This document shows, piece by piece, positions 43,888 through 52,870 of a DNA stretch of 64,000 nucleotides. Each line of letters opens with the position of its first letter. Positions within the stretch are counted from its first letter, which is position 1. The stretch is from Kordia sp039026955 (GTDB lineage Bacteria > Bacteroidota > Bacteroidia > Flavobacteriales > Flavobacteriaceae), in NCBI GenBank assembly GCA_039026955.1, contig JBCCLH010000002.1, forward strand, positions 124,001 through 188,000, given 5' to 3'. Made by a program: the position numbers and the translations under genes. Under the pieces are notes generated by a model that was not told where the DNA came from, made no database searches, and saw only the letters and a program-made list of their open reading frames with translations.

Positions 43888-45075
43888 ATGACACGAAAAG
43901 ATTTTATAAAAGCCTTTACTCTGCTCGGAATTTCCATCCCATTTCAATCTGTGTTAGCTTCTTGCAGCTCGGATGATGGAACACCTGTTGAGAATAATTT
44001 TAATGGAAAAGTCATCATTATTGGTGCAGGACCTGCGGGAATGGCTTCTGCCTATTTATTAGCGCAACAAGGCATCGATTTTGAGATTTTAGAAGCGGCG
44101 CCAACCTACGGAGGAAGAATTAAACACAACACTACTTTTGCAGATTTCCCGCTTCCGCTTGGCGCGGAATGGTTGCATGTAGCAAGAACAGAATTGCCTG
44201 CCATTGTGAATGACAACAGTGTAAATATCACAACCGTAACACAAGGTTATCAAGGAAGTGATGTCGTTGGTTATTTTGAAAATGGCGAATACAACACGTA
44301 TAGTTTATCAAATTGGGGAAGTTTTATTGATCAAAAATTTATTGGCAGCAGTTGGCTCGATTTTTTTGAAACGTATATTGTGCCGAGTATTCAATCGAAA
44401 TTTGTGTTTAATAAGGAAGTTACGGAGATCAATTATCAAGATACCAATGTTACTCTAACTACTAATGATGGAGAAGAATATGTAGCTGACAAAGTGATCG
44501 TGGCTGTTCCGTTGAAAGTATTGCAAAACAATCGCATCAACTTTACGCCTGCACTTTCTAATTCCAAACAACAAGCCATTCAAAATGCTCCTATTTGGGG
44601 AGGATTCAAGGCGTTTATTGAATTTTCAAATAAATTTTATCCTACATTTTTAGAATTTGCGGATGGAGAAACTGCTGCGGGACAACGATTGTATTACGAT
44701 GCTGCGTATGGACAAAATTCTACCAAAAATATTCTCGGTTTATTCTCGGTGGGACAACAAGCAGAACAATATCAAAATGTATCCGGAAATGCACAACGCG
44801 ATTATATGTTAAACGAATTGGATGCGGTATTTAATGGTGCTGCCACACAAAACTACGTGGATCATATTGTGCAAAACTGGAACGACGAACCGTTTATTGG
44901 TGCGGCATATTTGGCAGATAATGCTTCCTCTAACATTTCTTCCGTATTGTCAACTTCCATTAACAATAAAGTCTATTTCGCTGGAGATGCCTACACCCAA
45001 GAAGACGATTGGAGTGCCGTACACAATGCCGCGCGTTCTGCACGTGATGCGGTGAGAGAATTGTTAGTCAATTAA
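43888..45075 (+). CDS. Exported FAD-dependent amine oxidase-like lipoprotein
   Basis: The start is taken at 43888 (MTRKDFIKAFTLLGISIPF), giving a Tat-like lipoprotein signal with lipobox VLASC; an in-frame ATG 36 bases earlier adds only a charged tail. The mature part is about 370 residues: Rossmann motif VIIIGAGPAGMASAYLLAQQ, the second FAD strand DFEILEAAPTYGGRI, the amine-oxidase LPLGAEWLH region, VIVAVPLKVLQ, and the C-terminal FAD motif VYFAGDAYTQEDDWSAVHNA. It should oxidise an amine or similar substrate in the periplasm, feeding electrons to O2. The substrate is unknown. Confidence 0.85.
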   Translation: MTRKDFIKAFTLLGISIPFQSVLASCSSDDGTPVENNFNGKVIIIGAGPAGMASAYLLAQQGIDFEILEAAPTYGGRIKHNTTFADFPLPLGAEWLHVARTELPAIVNDNSVNITTVTQGYQGSDVVGYFENGEYNTYSLSNWGSFIDQKFIGSSWLDFFETYIVPSIQSKFVFNKEVTEINYQDTNVTLTTNDGEEYVADKVIVAVPLKVLQNNRINFTPALSNSKQQAIQNAPIWGGFKAFIEFSNKFYPTFLEFADGETAAGQRLYYDAAYGQNSTKNILGLFSVGQQAEQYQNVSGNAQRDYMLNELDAVFNGAATQNYVDHIVQNWNDEPFIGAAYLADNASSNISSVLSTSINNKVYFAGDAYTQEDDWSAVHNAARSARDAVRELLVN

Positions 45076-45090
45076 AAACAAAAGAAGTTG

Positions 45091-45120
45091 AAAAAGGAAA
45101 CCATAACACGTTTCCTTTTT
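45091..45120. terminator. Terminator after the amine oxidase gene
   Basis: AAAAAGGAAAC and GTTTCCTTTTT make a perfect 11-bp stem with an 8-base loop, 15 bases after the stop; T-run on both strands. Confidence 0.8.
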
Positions 45121-45177
45121 TATTTGCGTATAAAACGATACTTTTAACATACGTTTTTTAACAATTCACAAACAACC

Positions 45178-45741
45178 ATGAAAAAATTACTACTGATTTC
45201 TAGCATGCTCATGCTTACTACTGTACATGTTACTTTTGCACAAACCACTAAAAAACAAGCAATCAAAGCAGCTGTAGGGTTTGGATATAGTATACCGTAT
45301 GATGATGTTGATGTTTCGGGTGAAGGTTTTTTTGCACAAGGCGAATACGTGTATGAATTCTACAATTGGCTCGATGTTCGTCCGTACGCAGGTGTTATTT
45401 TTGCTACTAGTAAAGAAGAAGACAATGAACCGAGGGAAGCTGGTTTTAGATCGGATGCCAATGCCTTTTTTCTTGGTGGAAAAGCTCGTGTAACGGCGCC
45501 AATTCCTTGGGTAGCTCCGTATTTGGAAATTGGGATTGGAGTATCATTTGGAAAGCTTGAAACCATCACCGATACTACTAATATTGAAGAAAGTGGTGTT
45601 TCCTATCATATTCCATTTTCAGTTGGTTTGGAGTTAGGTCCGAAACGTAATTTTGATGTTTCATTCACCTATTTATTTCATCCTAGTGCCGAACAATTTG
45701 TCGGCGCTGCAGCTATTGGTTTTACATTTCCTTTGAATTAA
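45178..45741 (+). CDS. Small outer-membrane beta-barrel protein
   Basis: A 187-residue exported protein with a signal peptide (ends VTFAQ). The mature 165 residues alternate in strands typical of an eight-stranded barrel: AAVGFGYSIPYDDVDVSG, YVYEFYNWLDVRPYAGVIF, FFLGGKARVTAPIPWVAPYL and a final strand AAAIGFTFPLN. No specific family is recognised beyond the OmpA/OmpX-like fold. It is a single gene between terminators. Confidence 0.7.
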   Translation: MKKLLLISSMLMLTTVHVTFAQTTKKQAIKAAVGFGYSIPYDDVDVSGEGFFAQGEYVYEFYNWLDVRPYAGVIFATSKEEDNEPREAGFRSDANAFFLGGKARVTAPIPWVAPYLEIGIGVSFGKLETITDTTNIEESGVSYHIPFSVGLELGPKRNFDVSFTYLFHPSAEQFVGAAAIGFTFPLN

Positions 45742-45807
45742 TTCGGCTGTTTTTTTCTTGTAACAAAACTAAAATTCACTCGTCTTGGCTGTGTAAATTG
45801 ACAAGAC

Positions 45808-46470
45808 ATGCATCCAAAAAAGTTACAAAAAATTGGTGGAATTGCTGCCATTTCAGAAGCGCTTATTTATATCACAGCTTTTATTTTTTATGGTGGAATT
45901 TTAGTATTCCCTGATAAAAACGCACCTGCACAAGAAACACTCAACTTCTTTTCAGATAACCACTTTACGCTATCTGCTTTAAACTTGATGAGTTATGTGT
46001 TATTTGGAATTTTTCTTGTTGTGTTAGTCACTGCAATCTATGAACGATTCAAATGCTATTCTATACACTTATCAAAAATTATTGCTGCTTTTGGAATGAT
46101 TTGGGTTGTACTTGTAATTGCCTGTGGAATGATTGCCAACATAGGTTTGCATCAAGTTATTGAACGTGGCGTAACCGAACCTGAAAATACAATGCTGATT
46201 TGGTCTAGTGTATCTATCATTACAGAAGGACTTGGCGGCGGAAACGAGATTGTCGGTGGTATTTGGGTTTTATTGATTACCGTGATTGGATGGCGTCAAA
46301 AAGTATTCTCAACACCGTTGAATCTTCTAGGAATCATTGTTGGCATTGCAGGAATTTTAACGGTTTATCCTTTAGAGATCTTCACAGAAATCTTTGGCAT
46401 TAGTCAGATTGTTTGGTTTATTTGGATTGGGATTTTGATGATTCGAAAGCCATTAGTAGGAATAAACTAA
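45808..46470 (+). CDS. DUF4386-like integral membrane protein
   Basis: A 220-residue inner-membrane protein with about six helices. The N-terminus MHPKKLQKIGGIAAISEALI resembles the DUF4386 start, followed by a FFSDNHFTLSALNLMSYVLF loop-helix, WVVLVIACGMIANIGLH, and a last helix before MIRKPLVGIN. The function of the family is unknown. It stands alone, 66 bases after the beta-barrel gene on the same strand. Confidence 0.6.
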   Translation: MHPKKLQKIGGIAAISEALIYITAFIFYGGILVFPDKNAPAQETLNFFSDNHFTLSALNLMSYVLFGIFLVVLVTAIYERFKCYSIHLSKIIAAFGMIWVVLVIACGMIANIGLHQVIERGVTEPENTMLIWSSVSIITEGLGGGNEIVGGIWVLLITVIGWRQKVFSTPLNLLGIIVGIAGILTVYPLEIFTEIFGISQIVWFIWIGILMIRKPLVGIN

Positions 46471-46508
46471 AAGCTATATTGATTATAATTTACTTACAAC
46501 TTCATACT

Positions 46509-46583
46509 TGTCAGTTCGAGCGCAGTCGAGAACACTATAAAAAATAAAATTTCGATTGAATCTCGACTGCGCTCGATTTGACA
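46509..46583. repeat. 75-bp interspersed hairpin element, copy C (reverse orientation)
   Basis: Arms 46509-46531 and 46561-46583. The left arm is the exact reverse complement of copy A's right arm, and the right arm of copy A's left arm. Same length, opposite orientation. Confidence 0.85.
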
Positions 46584-46711
46584 ATTAGTTTAAAATATTG
46601 AAAAATCATCAATATATAAACAAAGTTATATCAAACTCACAGTATCTTCTCCTTTCCTGTAACATTTCCACCAAACCGACACTTATACATTGTAATCAAT
46701 AAAAGTGTACC

Positions 46712-47197
46712 ATGGTATATCGCATTAAAGAAAAATTTTGGTCATGGGGTGATGATTTCTCTATCCAAGATCAATATGGAAATGATTGTTTTTATGTCAA
46801 AGGAAAAGTCTTTTCTTGGGGAGATAATTTGTCTTTTCAAGATAAAAACAGAAACGAAATCGCCGTCATCAAACAAAAACTCTTCACATTATTGCCAAAA
46901 TATCAGGTTTTTATTGACGGACAATTGTATGCCGAAATCCTCAAAGAATGGAGTTGGTTTAAAAAGAAATTCACCTTAGACGTTCCCGGACCAAACGACT
47001 ACACAATTGAAGGTTCTTTTTGGGGACACGAATTCTCCTTTATCCGAAATAACCGCGAAGTCGCTACTATCAGTAAAAAATTATTTGCTTGGCGTGACAG
47101 TTATAGTGTAGACATTAAAGAACAAGAAAATCATGCAGAAATTTTGATTACATGTATTGTGATTGATCAGATTTTGCATGATGGGAAGCACTCGTAA
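46712..47197 (+). CDS. LURP-one-related (Tubby-like) protein
   Basis: A 161-residue cytosolic protein built of repeated strand motifs: YRIKEKFWSWGDDFSIQDQY, CFYVKGKVFSWGDNLSFQD, AVIKQKLFTLLPKYQVFIDG, KKFTLDVPGPNDYTIEG and VATISKKLFAWRDSYSVDI. These are the hallmarks of LURP-one-related proteins, which share the Tubby/scramblase fold. Bacterial members have no defined role; membrane-lipid association is a family-level suggestion. Single gene, next to hairpin element C. Confidence 0.82.
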   Translation: MVYRIKEKFWSWGDDFSIQDQYGNDCFYVKGKVFSWGDNLSFQDKNRNEIAVIKQKLFTLLPKYQVFIDGQLYAEILKEWSWFKKKFTLDVPGPNDYTIEGSFWGHEFSFIRNNREVATISKKLFAWRDSYSVDIKEQENHAEILITCIVIDQILHDGKHS

Positions 47198-47300
47198 TTA
47201 AAGACCATTATTAATCTGTAATAACCAGATTTATAATCATAAATTATATTTTGTAGTATATTTACTATAAAAATAAACATCAATAAAGGATGTTAATCAT

Positions 47301-47939
47301 ATGAAAAAGGAGATTTTTGCGAATAGCTTTTCTGAAAAATTAAACAAAAACTTCCCTGAATATTCTAAATATTTCGATTTTGAATTAGAAATTTTTTCTG
47401 AATTCAACACCCTGATATTTGAGATAAATAAATGTTTAATACTAGAATTAAGTAGAGCTAGTATCACATTAACTAATTATCTTTTAGAACGCCTTTTAAA
47501 ATTAGCATTAATTAATAATGAAACAGGAATTGGTCCATTTCCAATAGAAAATTGGAATGACATCTTTGAACAACCAAATAAAAAATATAACTCTCTTTCA
47601 TTAAATAATACAATTAAAAAATGTAAAGAGTTAAAATTAATTACCGAGGAAGAAGAAAAATTTCTTCATAAAACTATTCGAAAATTGATAAGAAATGGTT
47701 TCTCACATGCTGATTCAAGTGCTATATTATCAAAACTTCCAGATAACACAAAGATGTTTCAGGGAAGTTTAACTAATCCAAATGAAGATTTAAAAGAGGT
47801 AAATATAAATCAAAAAGTCATACCTGTTTTCCAAGCTATTCAAATGGAAAACTTTGCAAAAAGTTATGCACATCCTTATTTTGATTTTGTTTTTAATCTA
47901 ATTTTTTTAATTGAAAAACGTCTTTTAAATAAGTCTTAA
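47301..47939 (+). CDS. Hypothetical protein, 212 aa
   Basis: Not recognised. The gene is clearly more A+T-rich than its surroundings. The ATG at 47301 gives a soluble, mostly helical protein, starting MKKEIFANSFSEKLNKNF, with motifs such as LERLLKLALINNETG and FLHKTIRKLIRNGFSHADS. The last part resembles HEPN-like or abortive-infection helical proteins in general look (RKLIRNGFSHA), but no catalytic motif can be confirmed. Its stop abuts the SDR stop on the opposite strand with no spacer. Base composition hints at acquisition. Confidence 0.55.
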   Translation: MKKEIFANSFSEKLNKNFPEYSKYFDFELEIFSEFNTLIFEINKCLILELSRASITLTNYLLERLLKLALINNETGIGPFPIENWNDIFEQPNKKYNSLSLNNTIKKCKELKLITEEEEKFLHKTIRKLIRNGFSHADSSAILSKLPDNTKMFQGSLTNPNEDLKEVNINQKVIPVFQAIQMENFAKSYAHPYFDFVFNLIFLIEKRLLNKS

Positions 47940-48620
47940 TCAAGGCGTCGAACTAGAAACCTGCATAATTTTCCCATTGTAATATTTATTCCCATTCAAC
48001 GAAAAATCATAAACGTATTCTGCCATTTCTAAAGCACTTAACGGCGCTTGATACCCTGGAAAAGCTTCTGCTAACATTTCGGTCTGTACGGCTCCTAAAG
48101 CCAAGGCATTGAAGGCAATTCCTTGTTCTTTGTATTCTTCGGCTAGTAATTCGATTAAGGTGATTACGGCACCTTTAGAAGAACTATAGGCTGACAATCC
48201 TGGGAATTTGACGCTTCCCTGAATTCCACCCATAGAACTGATGGTTACGACGTGACTTCCTTTGACCATGAATGGTAATAACACACGACTTAATTCTGCG
48301 ACACCAAAGACATTTACACCATAAATCCATTGAAAATCTTCCAAAGTCGTTTCTGCAAATGGTCGGTTTAAGATGGAACCTGCATTGTGAATTAGAATAT
48401 CTACTTGCGACCAGTTTTCTTTGACGAAATCGGTTACTCTGCCGTAATCTTCAGGTTTGCTTAAATCGAAGGCAAATGAGGTTATATTATCATAGGTGAG
48501 ATTCGAGATTGGCTTTTCGTTTCTAGATAATGCCAAAACATTGTATCCTGCATTGGCAAATAAATGTACGAGTTCAAAACCGATTCCTCGACTCGTTCCT
48601 GTGATGATGACGTTTTTCAT
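47940..48620 (-). CDS. Short-chain dehydrogenase/reductase (SDR)
   Basis: A 226-residue classical SDR: NVIITGTSRGIGFELVHLF with the TGxxxGIG loop, DILIHNAGSI (NAG motif), TISSMGG with the catalytic Ser, and SAYSSSKGAV with the Tyr-x3-Lys pair. An NAD(P)H-dependent oxidoreductase for an unknown alcohol or carbonyl substrate. It is cytosolic and a single gene; its stop touches the stop of the convergent unknown gene. Confidence 0.92.
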   Translation of the reverse strand: MKNVIITGTSRGIGFELVHLFANAGYNVLALSRNEKPISNLTYDNITSFAFDLSKPEDYGRVTDFVKENWSQVDILIHNAGSILNRPFAETTLEDFQWIYGVNVFGVAELSRVLLPFMVKGSHVVTISSMGGIQGSVKFPGLSAYSSSKGAVITLIELLAEEYKEQGIAFNALALGAVQTEMLAEAFPGYQAPLSALEMAEYVYDFSLNGNKYYNGKIMQVSSSTP

Positions 48621-48934
48621 CGTATGAGTGTTTATTTAGTGTTTCAATTACATCTCGTGAGCTACGCTCGGTATCTTCGATAATGCTCGATGTGACACGC
48701 ACAAGATATATTAAGTTAGTTATTACATTTTCATTCCTTGAATCCAAATCGTCTGATCGAGTGAAATTCTGAAAGAATTTTGTATCGAGATCTGCTTTTT
48801 ATTTCTAATTTTCTTTTCAACTTCAAAGTACTTCTCGATAGATCCTGAATCAAGTTCAGGACACTCGAAATGACGTTTTTAGTTCTGTTAATAGACATTT
48901 TCAAATTATCAAATCAAACCATCTTCAAATTAAA
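48621..48934. other. Repeat-rich spacer between M28 peptidase and SDR genes
   Basis: No gene. Contains diverged words of the interspersed families: TATCGAGA and TTCTCGATAGATC, the hairpin TCCTGAATCAAGTTCAGGA (48843-48861) next to CACTCGAAATGACG, and the A/T word TTTCAAATTATCAAATC near 48900. The same vocabulary appears at 19185-19960 and 27601-28140. Confidence 0.6.
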
Positions 48935-49888
48935 TCATGACTCAGGTTCCGGATTCATTTTGATTTCTTGTGTTTCCGCATTTACTGCTTTTTGCACTGC
49001 TGGCAGATACGTGTTTACAAAATTTGCCATATGATCGAAATTCATGATGTCTGCTTCGTCTCCTACTTTGTGATAGTATGCAAAATTAGTGAAATCGAAC
49101 GTGGAAAATGTCTGACAAGGCACATTAAATTCTTTAAAGAACGGATAATTGTCCGATCGCATGAACAGTCGGTATTTTTTGGCTTGCGGTAGGAAACCTG
49201 TAATTTTCTTTCCTGCATATTCGTTCATCTTTGCCGCAAGGTTCGACTTTTTATATCCGGTCACATATGCCGTGTAATTTCTATCAACCAAAGGTACGCC
49301 CACCATTTCAAAGTTAAGCATGATGTATAAGTTGAAATCTTCTTTCTTCAACGTTTCCGCTAAGTATTTTGAACCTAGCAATCCTTTTTCTTCCGCAGAG
49401 AATAACGTAAATAAGATGCTTCTTTTGTTGTTTTTGGTTTTTGCAAAGTATTTTGCCATCGTCATTACCGTTCCTACACCGGCTGCATTGTCGTTGGCAC
49501 CGTTGGCAATTTTATCACCATTTTCTTCTTTTATGAATCCGATATGATCGTAATGCGCGCCAATAATGACAAACTCGTCTTTTAGTTTTGGATCAGTTCC
49601 TTCGAGATATCCGATGATGTTAAACGCACTTTTTTCTTTCACTGTAAAACTATCACGATACGTATCAAAATACGGTTTAATTCCTAATTCTCTAAAGTAA
49701 TTTTCAATGTAGACTGCTGCCTTTTCAATGCCTTCACTTCCTGTATCACGTCCTTCCAATGCGTCCGAAGCCAAATACGAAACAATGTCTCCTACTTCTT
49801 GCGCTTCAATCACAACTTCGTTGGTTTTGCATGAGAAGATGACAGAAGCAAGCAAACAGATTCCGATAGTTTTTTTAAAATAATTCAT
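48935..49888 (-). CDS. M28-family metallopeptidase lipoprotein
   Basis: The start is taken at 49888 (MNYFKKTIGICLLASVIFSC), giving a proper lipobox at Cys20; an in-frame extension upstream lacks signal character. The product is 317 residues. The two-zinc aminopeptidase core is visible: IGAHYDHIGF (His-x-Asp), NGANDNAAGVGTVMTMA (bridging Asp), LFSAEEKGLLGSKYLA (catalytic Glu-Glu) and a C-terminal AYYHKVGDEADIM (His ligand). It probably cleaves N-terminal residues of peptides at the outer face of the periplasmic membrane or outer membrane. It follows the PDH genes, but a terminator lies between. Confidence 0.9.
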   Translation of the reverse strand: MNYFKKTIGICLLASVIFSCKTNEVVIEAQEVGDIVSYLASDALEGRDTGSEGIEKAAVYIENYFRELGIKPYFDTYRDSFTVKEKSAFNIIGYLEGTDPKLKDEFVIIGAHYDHIGFIKEENGDKIANGANDNAAGVGTVMTMAKYFAKTKNNKRSILFTLFSAEEKGLLGSKYLAETLKKEDFNLYIMLNFEMVGVPLVDRNYTAYVTGYKKSNLAAKMNEYAGKKITGFLPQAKKYRLFMRSDNYPFFKEFNVPCQTFSTFDFTNFAYYHKVGDEADIMNFDHMANFVNTYLPAVQKAVNAETQEIKMNPEPES

Positions 49889-49923
49889 AATCCTGCCTTT
49901 TGATTGAAAGTGAATGTAAACAA

Positions 49924-49947
49924 AAAATCCCACTTGCGTGGGATTTT
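49924..49947 (-). terminator. Terminator of the pdh operon
   Basis: AAAATCCCAC and GTGGGATTTT form a perfect 10-bp stem with loop TTGC. On the minus strand it follows the E2 stop by 14 bases and is trailed by a T-run, separating E2 from the peptidase gene. Confidence 0.75.
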
Positions 49948-49961
49948 GAAGTGTTTTATGA

Positions 49962-51611
49962 TTATGCTAACATTGTGACAGGATTTTCTACATACTGTTT
50001 TACCGTCTGTAAAAACTGTGCTCCTGTTGCGCCATCTACTGTTCTGTGATCGCACGCTAATGTAACTTTCATTGTATTTCCTACGACAATTTCTCCGTTT
50101 TTCACCACTGGTTTTTGTACAATGGTTCCCACAGATAAAATCGCTGAGTTTGGCTGGTTGATGATCGAAGTAAATTCTAAAATTCCAAACATTCCTAAGT
50201 TTGAGATGGTGAAGGTACTTCCTTCCATTTCTGCTGGAGAAATCTTTTTGTTTCTCGCTTTTCCAGCCAATTCACGTACTTGTCCGCCAATAGTTGTCAA
50301 ACTCATTTGATCTGCAAATTTCAATACTGGCACTAACAATCCTTCGTCAACGGCTACCGCAACTCCTACGTGAATGTGTTTGTGATATACTGTATTGGCA
50401 TCATTCCAAGTGGTATTTACTTGTGGATGTTTGCGTAATGCCATCGCACAGGCTTTTACAATCATATCGTTAAACGATACTTTCACATCTGGAATCGCAT
50501 TGATTGTTTTGCGAGAAGCAATTGCGTTGTCCATATCCAATTCTACTGTTAAGTAGTAATGTGGTGCAGAGAATTTTGATTCTCCTAAACGACGTGCAAT
50601 TGTTTTACGCATTTGCGAGTTTTTCACTTCTTCGCTGCTTTCTTCTCCTACTGGCACAAATGGTGTGACTGCTGATGTAGCTGCTACTGCCGGAGCGGTT
50701 TCTGTAGCTTTTGCTGCTACTGGCACTGGTGCGGCTACAGCAGCTGGCGTAAAGTTTTCTACATCGCGTTTGATGATACGTCCATGATCGCCTGTTCCTT
50801 TCACTTGCGTGAGATCAATTCCTTTGTCGGCTGCAATTTTCTTTGCTAACGGAGAAGCAATGATTCTACCTCCCGAAGATTCGCTTCCAGAAACTGCTAC
50901 TGGTGCTACTGACTCGGCTGCTGTTTCGTTTCCCGAAGTTGGTGCTGCTTCACTCGCAGTAGTCGTTTCTCCTGAAGCTGCAGCTTTCAATACTGTATCA
51001 ACATCCGTTCCTTCTTTTCCAATGACTGCTAGAATGCTATCTACTGGCGCTGTTTCTCCTTCTTTGATTCCGATGTAGAGTAATGTTCCTTCATAGAAAG
51101 ATTCGAACTCCATCGTTGCTTTATCCGTTTCAATTTCAGCTAAAATATCTCCTTCTTCCACAGCATCGCCTACTTGCTTTAACCAAGAAGCCACGGTTCC
51201 TTCTTCCATCGTATCACTTAAACGTGGCATGGTAATTACTTCCGCACCTGCTGGCATCGCTACTGTTTCGGTAGCGGCTTTTGGTGCTTCTGCCGGCGCT
51301 GCTGCTTCAGCTTTTGTTTCTTCTTTCGTTTCTGTAGCTGCACTTCCGTTGAGTAAGGCATTTACATCTTCTCCTTCTTCCCCGATAATGGCTAGTAAAG
51401 TATCTACGGGCGCTGTTTCTCCTTCTTTCACACCAATGTATAATAGTGTTCCTTCATGGAAAGATTCAAACTCCATCGTTGCTTTGTCCGTTTCAATCTC
51501 AGCGAGAATGTCACCTTCTTGAACTTTATCCCCTACTTGTTTTAACCATGATGCTACAACACCTTCTTCCATGGTGTCACTTAGCCTCGGCATGTTTATA
51601 ATTTCTGCCAT
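49962..51611 (-). CDS. pdhC: Pyruvate dehydrogenase E2, dihydrolipoamide acetyltransferase
   Basis: A 549-residue E2 with two lipoyl domains (about 1-80 and 123-200), lipoylated at Lys43 and Lys164 in the repeated motif EIETDKATMEFES. Ala/Pro/Thr/Glu-rich linkers separate the modules. The E3/E1-binding domain lies at about 250-290 (SPLAKKIAADKGIDLTQVKG) and the acetyltransferase domain at about 325-549, with the active-site motif His522 in DHRTVDGATG. E2 forms the PDH core and transfers acetyl groups to CoA. It is 6 bases downstream of E1-alpha. E1-beta is not in this cluster, as is usual when encoded elsewhere in Flavobacteriia. Confidence 0.96.
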   Translation of the reverse strand: MAEIINMPRLSDTMEEGVVASWLKQVGDKVQEGDILAEIETDKATMEFESFHEGTLLYIGVKEGETAPVDTLLAIIGEEGEDVNALLNGSAATETKEETKAEAAAPAEAPKAATETVAMPAGAEVITMPRLSDTMEEGTVASWLKQVGDAVEEGDILAEIETDKATMEFESFYEGTLLYIGIKEGETAPVDSILAVIGKEGTDVDTVLKAAASGETTTASEAAPTSGNETAAESVAPVAVSGSESSGGRIIASPLAKKIAADKGIDLTQVKGTGDHGRIIKRDVENFTPAAVAAPVPVAAKATETAPAVAATSAVTPFVPVGEESSEEVKNSQMRKTIARRLGESKFSAPHYYLTVELDMDNAIASRKTINAIPDVKVSFNDMIVKACAMALRKHPQVNTTWNDANTVYHKHIHVGVAVAVDEGLLVPVLKFADQMSLTTIGGQVRELAGKARNKKISPAEMEGSTFTISNLGMFGILEFTSIINQPNSAILSVGTIVQKPVVKNGEIVVGNTMKVTLACDHRTVDGATGAQFLQTVKQYVENPVTMLA

Positions 51612-51617
51612 GTTTTA

Positions 51618-52616
51618 TTATAATTTATGAGGTAAAAATGGATAATCTTCTTGTTCGTATACCGTGTCGTACATTACATTTTTGGCTGGATATGGAGATT
51701 CTTCTGCGAATTTTTCACATTCTTTTACCAATGCTTTTACGCGCGCGTCCATTTCCGCTATCTCATCTTCTGTAGCATACTTTTTCTCCAATAAAACTTC
51801 TTTTACTTGGTTTATCGGATCAATTTTTTTGTATTCTTCTACCTCGTCTTTGGTTCTATATTTTTGTGCATCCGACATGGAGTGACCTCTGTAACGATAG
51901 GTTTTCATTTCTAAGAATGTTGGTCCGTCTCCGCGTCTTGCTCTTTCGATAGCTTCGTGCATTGCTTCGGCTACTTTCAAAGGATTCATTCCGTCTACAG
52001 GTCCGCAAGGCATTTCATAGCCTAATCCAAGTTTCCAAATGTCTGTGTGGTTGGCAGTTCTTTCTACAGAAGTTCCCATCGCGTATCCGTTATTTTCACA
52101 GATAAATACTACTGGAAGCTTCCAATTCATTGCCATGTTGAACGTTTCGTGTAAGGAACCTTGACGCACAGCACCGTCTCCCATGTAACAAAGCGTTACG
52201 CCATCTCTTTTAAAGTATTTATCAGCAAATGCCAATCCTGCTCCTAATGGAATTTGTCCTCCTACAATTCCGTGTCCACCGTAAAACCCTTTGTCCGGCG
52301 CGAAAATGTGCATGGAACCTCCCAAGCCTTGTGAAGTTCCTGTTGCTTTTCCATATAATTCTGCCATGACTCTTTTAGGATCAACGCCCATTCCGATAGG
52401 TTGTACGTGATTCCTGTACGCAGTAATCATTTTGTCTTTTGATAAATCCATTGCATGTAATGATCCTGCTAATACTGCTTCCTGACCATTGTATAAGTGA
52501 AGAAATCCACGTACTTTTTGCTGAATGTATACAGCGGCAAGTTTGTCCTCAAATTTTCTCCAAAATAACATATCCTCGTACCAATTGAGGTATACTTCTT
52601 TCGTAATTTTTTCCAT
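51618..52616 (-). CDS. pdhA: Pyruvate dehydrogenase E1 component, alpha subunit
   Basis: A 332-residue E1-alpha: LHLYNGQEAVLAG, GGSMHIFAPDKGFYGGHGIV (substrate/phosphate loop), the thiamine diphosphate motif GDGAVRQGSLHETFNMA ending in CENNGYAMGTS, and the conserved YRYRGHSMSDAQKYRTKDEV loop. Together with an E1-beta encoded elsewhere it decarboxylates pyruvate and reductively acetylates the E2 lipoyl groups. First gene of the operon; a candidate -7 box lies about 97 bases before the start. Confidence 0.96.
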   Translation of the reverse strand: MEKITKEVYLNWYEDMLFWRKFEDKLAAVYIQQKVRGFLHLYNGQEAVLAGSLHAMDLSKDKMITAYRNHVQPIGMGVDPKRVMAELYGKATGTSQGLGGSMHIFAPDKGFYGGHGIVGGQIPLGAGLAFADKYFKRDGVTLCYMGDGAVRQGSLHETFNMAMNWKLPVVFICENNGYAMGTSVERTANHTDIWKLGLGYEMPCGPVDGMNPLKVAEAMHEAIERARRGDGPTFLEMKTYRYRGHSMSDAQKYRTKDEVEEYKKIDPINQVKEVLLEKKYATEDEIAEMDARVKALVKECEKFAEESPYPAKNVMYDTVYEQEDYPFLPHKL

Positions 52617-52712
52617 TTATTTCAAATTGGTTGGTTTTGCGATTTGCTTGTCAATCTTATAAACCATTTTTAGGGTTTAGTACTTCTTGTTGTTTGTTCG
52701 ATATACGATTAA

Positions 52713-52720
52713 CAAAAATA
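52713..52720 (-). promoter_or_regulatory. Candidate -7 box for pdhA
   Basis: Minus-strand TATTTTTG (TAnnTTTG) lies 97 bases before the pdhA ATG. No clear -33 TTTG element is found at a good distance, so this is only a candidate. The rest of 52617-52870 shows no gene. Confidence 0.4.
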
Positions 52721-52870
52721 GTGTTTTCAGAAGAAGTGTAAAAATGTAGCGGCAAATTATCGTGCTTTTAACACGATTTATATCTTCGAAAACGTTATCG
52801 AAAAAAAGAAAGTTATTCACAATGTAACTTTTAATCGCTTATTCTTAAATAATCCGTTAATTTTTCTGCT

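Noticed and set aside
51229..51522. Plus-strand open frames rich in Ala/Ser opposite the PDH E2 gene
   Set aside because: They are antisense shadows of the low-complexity linkers and lipoyl domains of E2.
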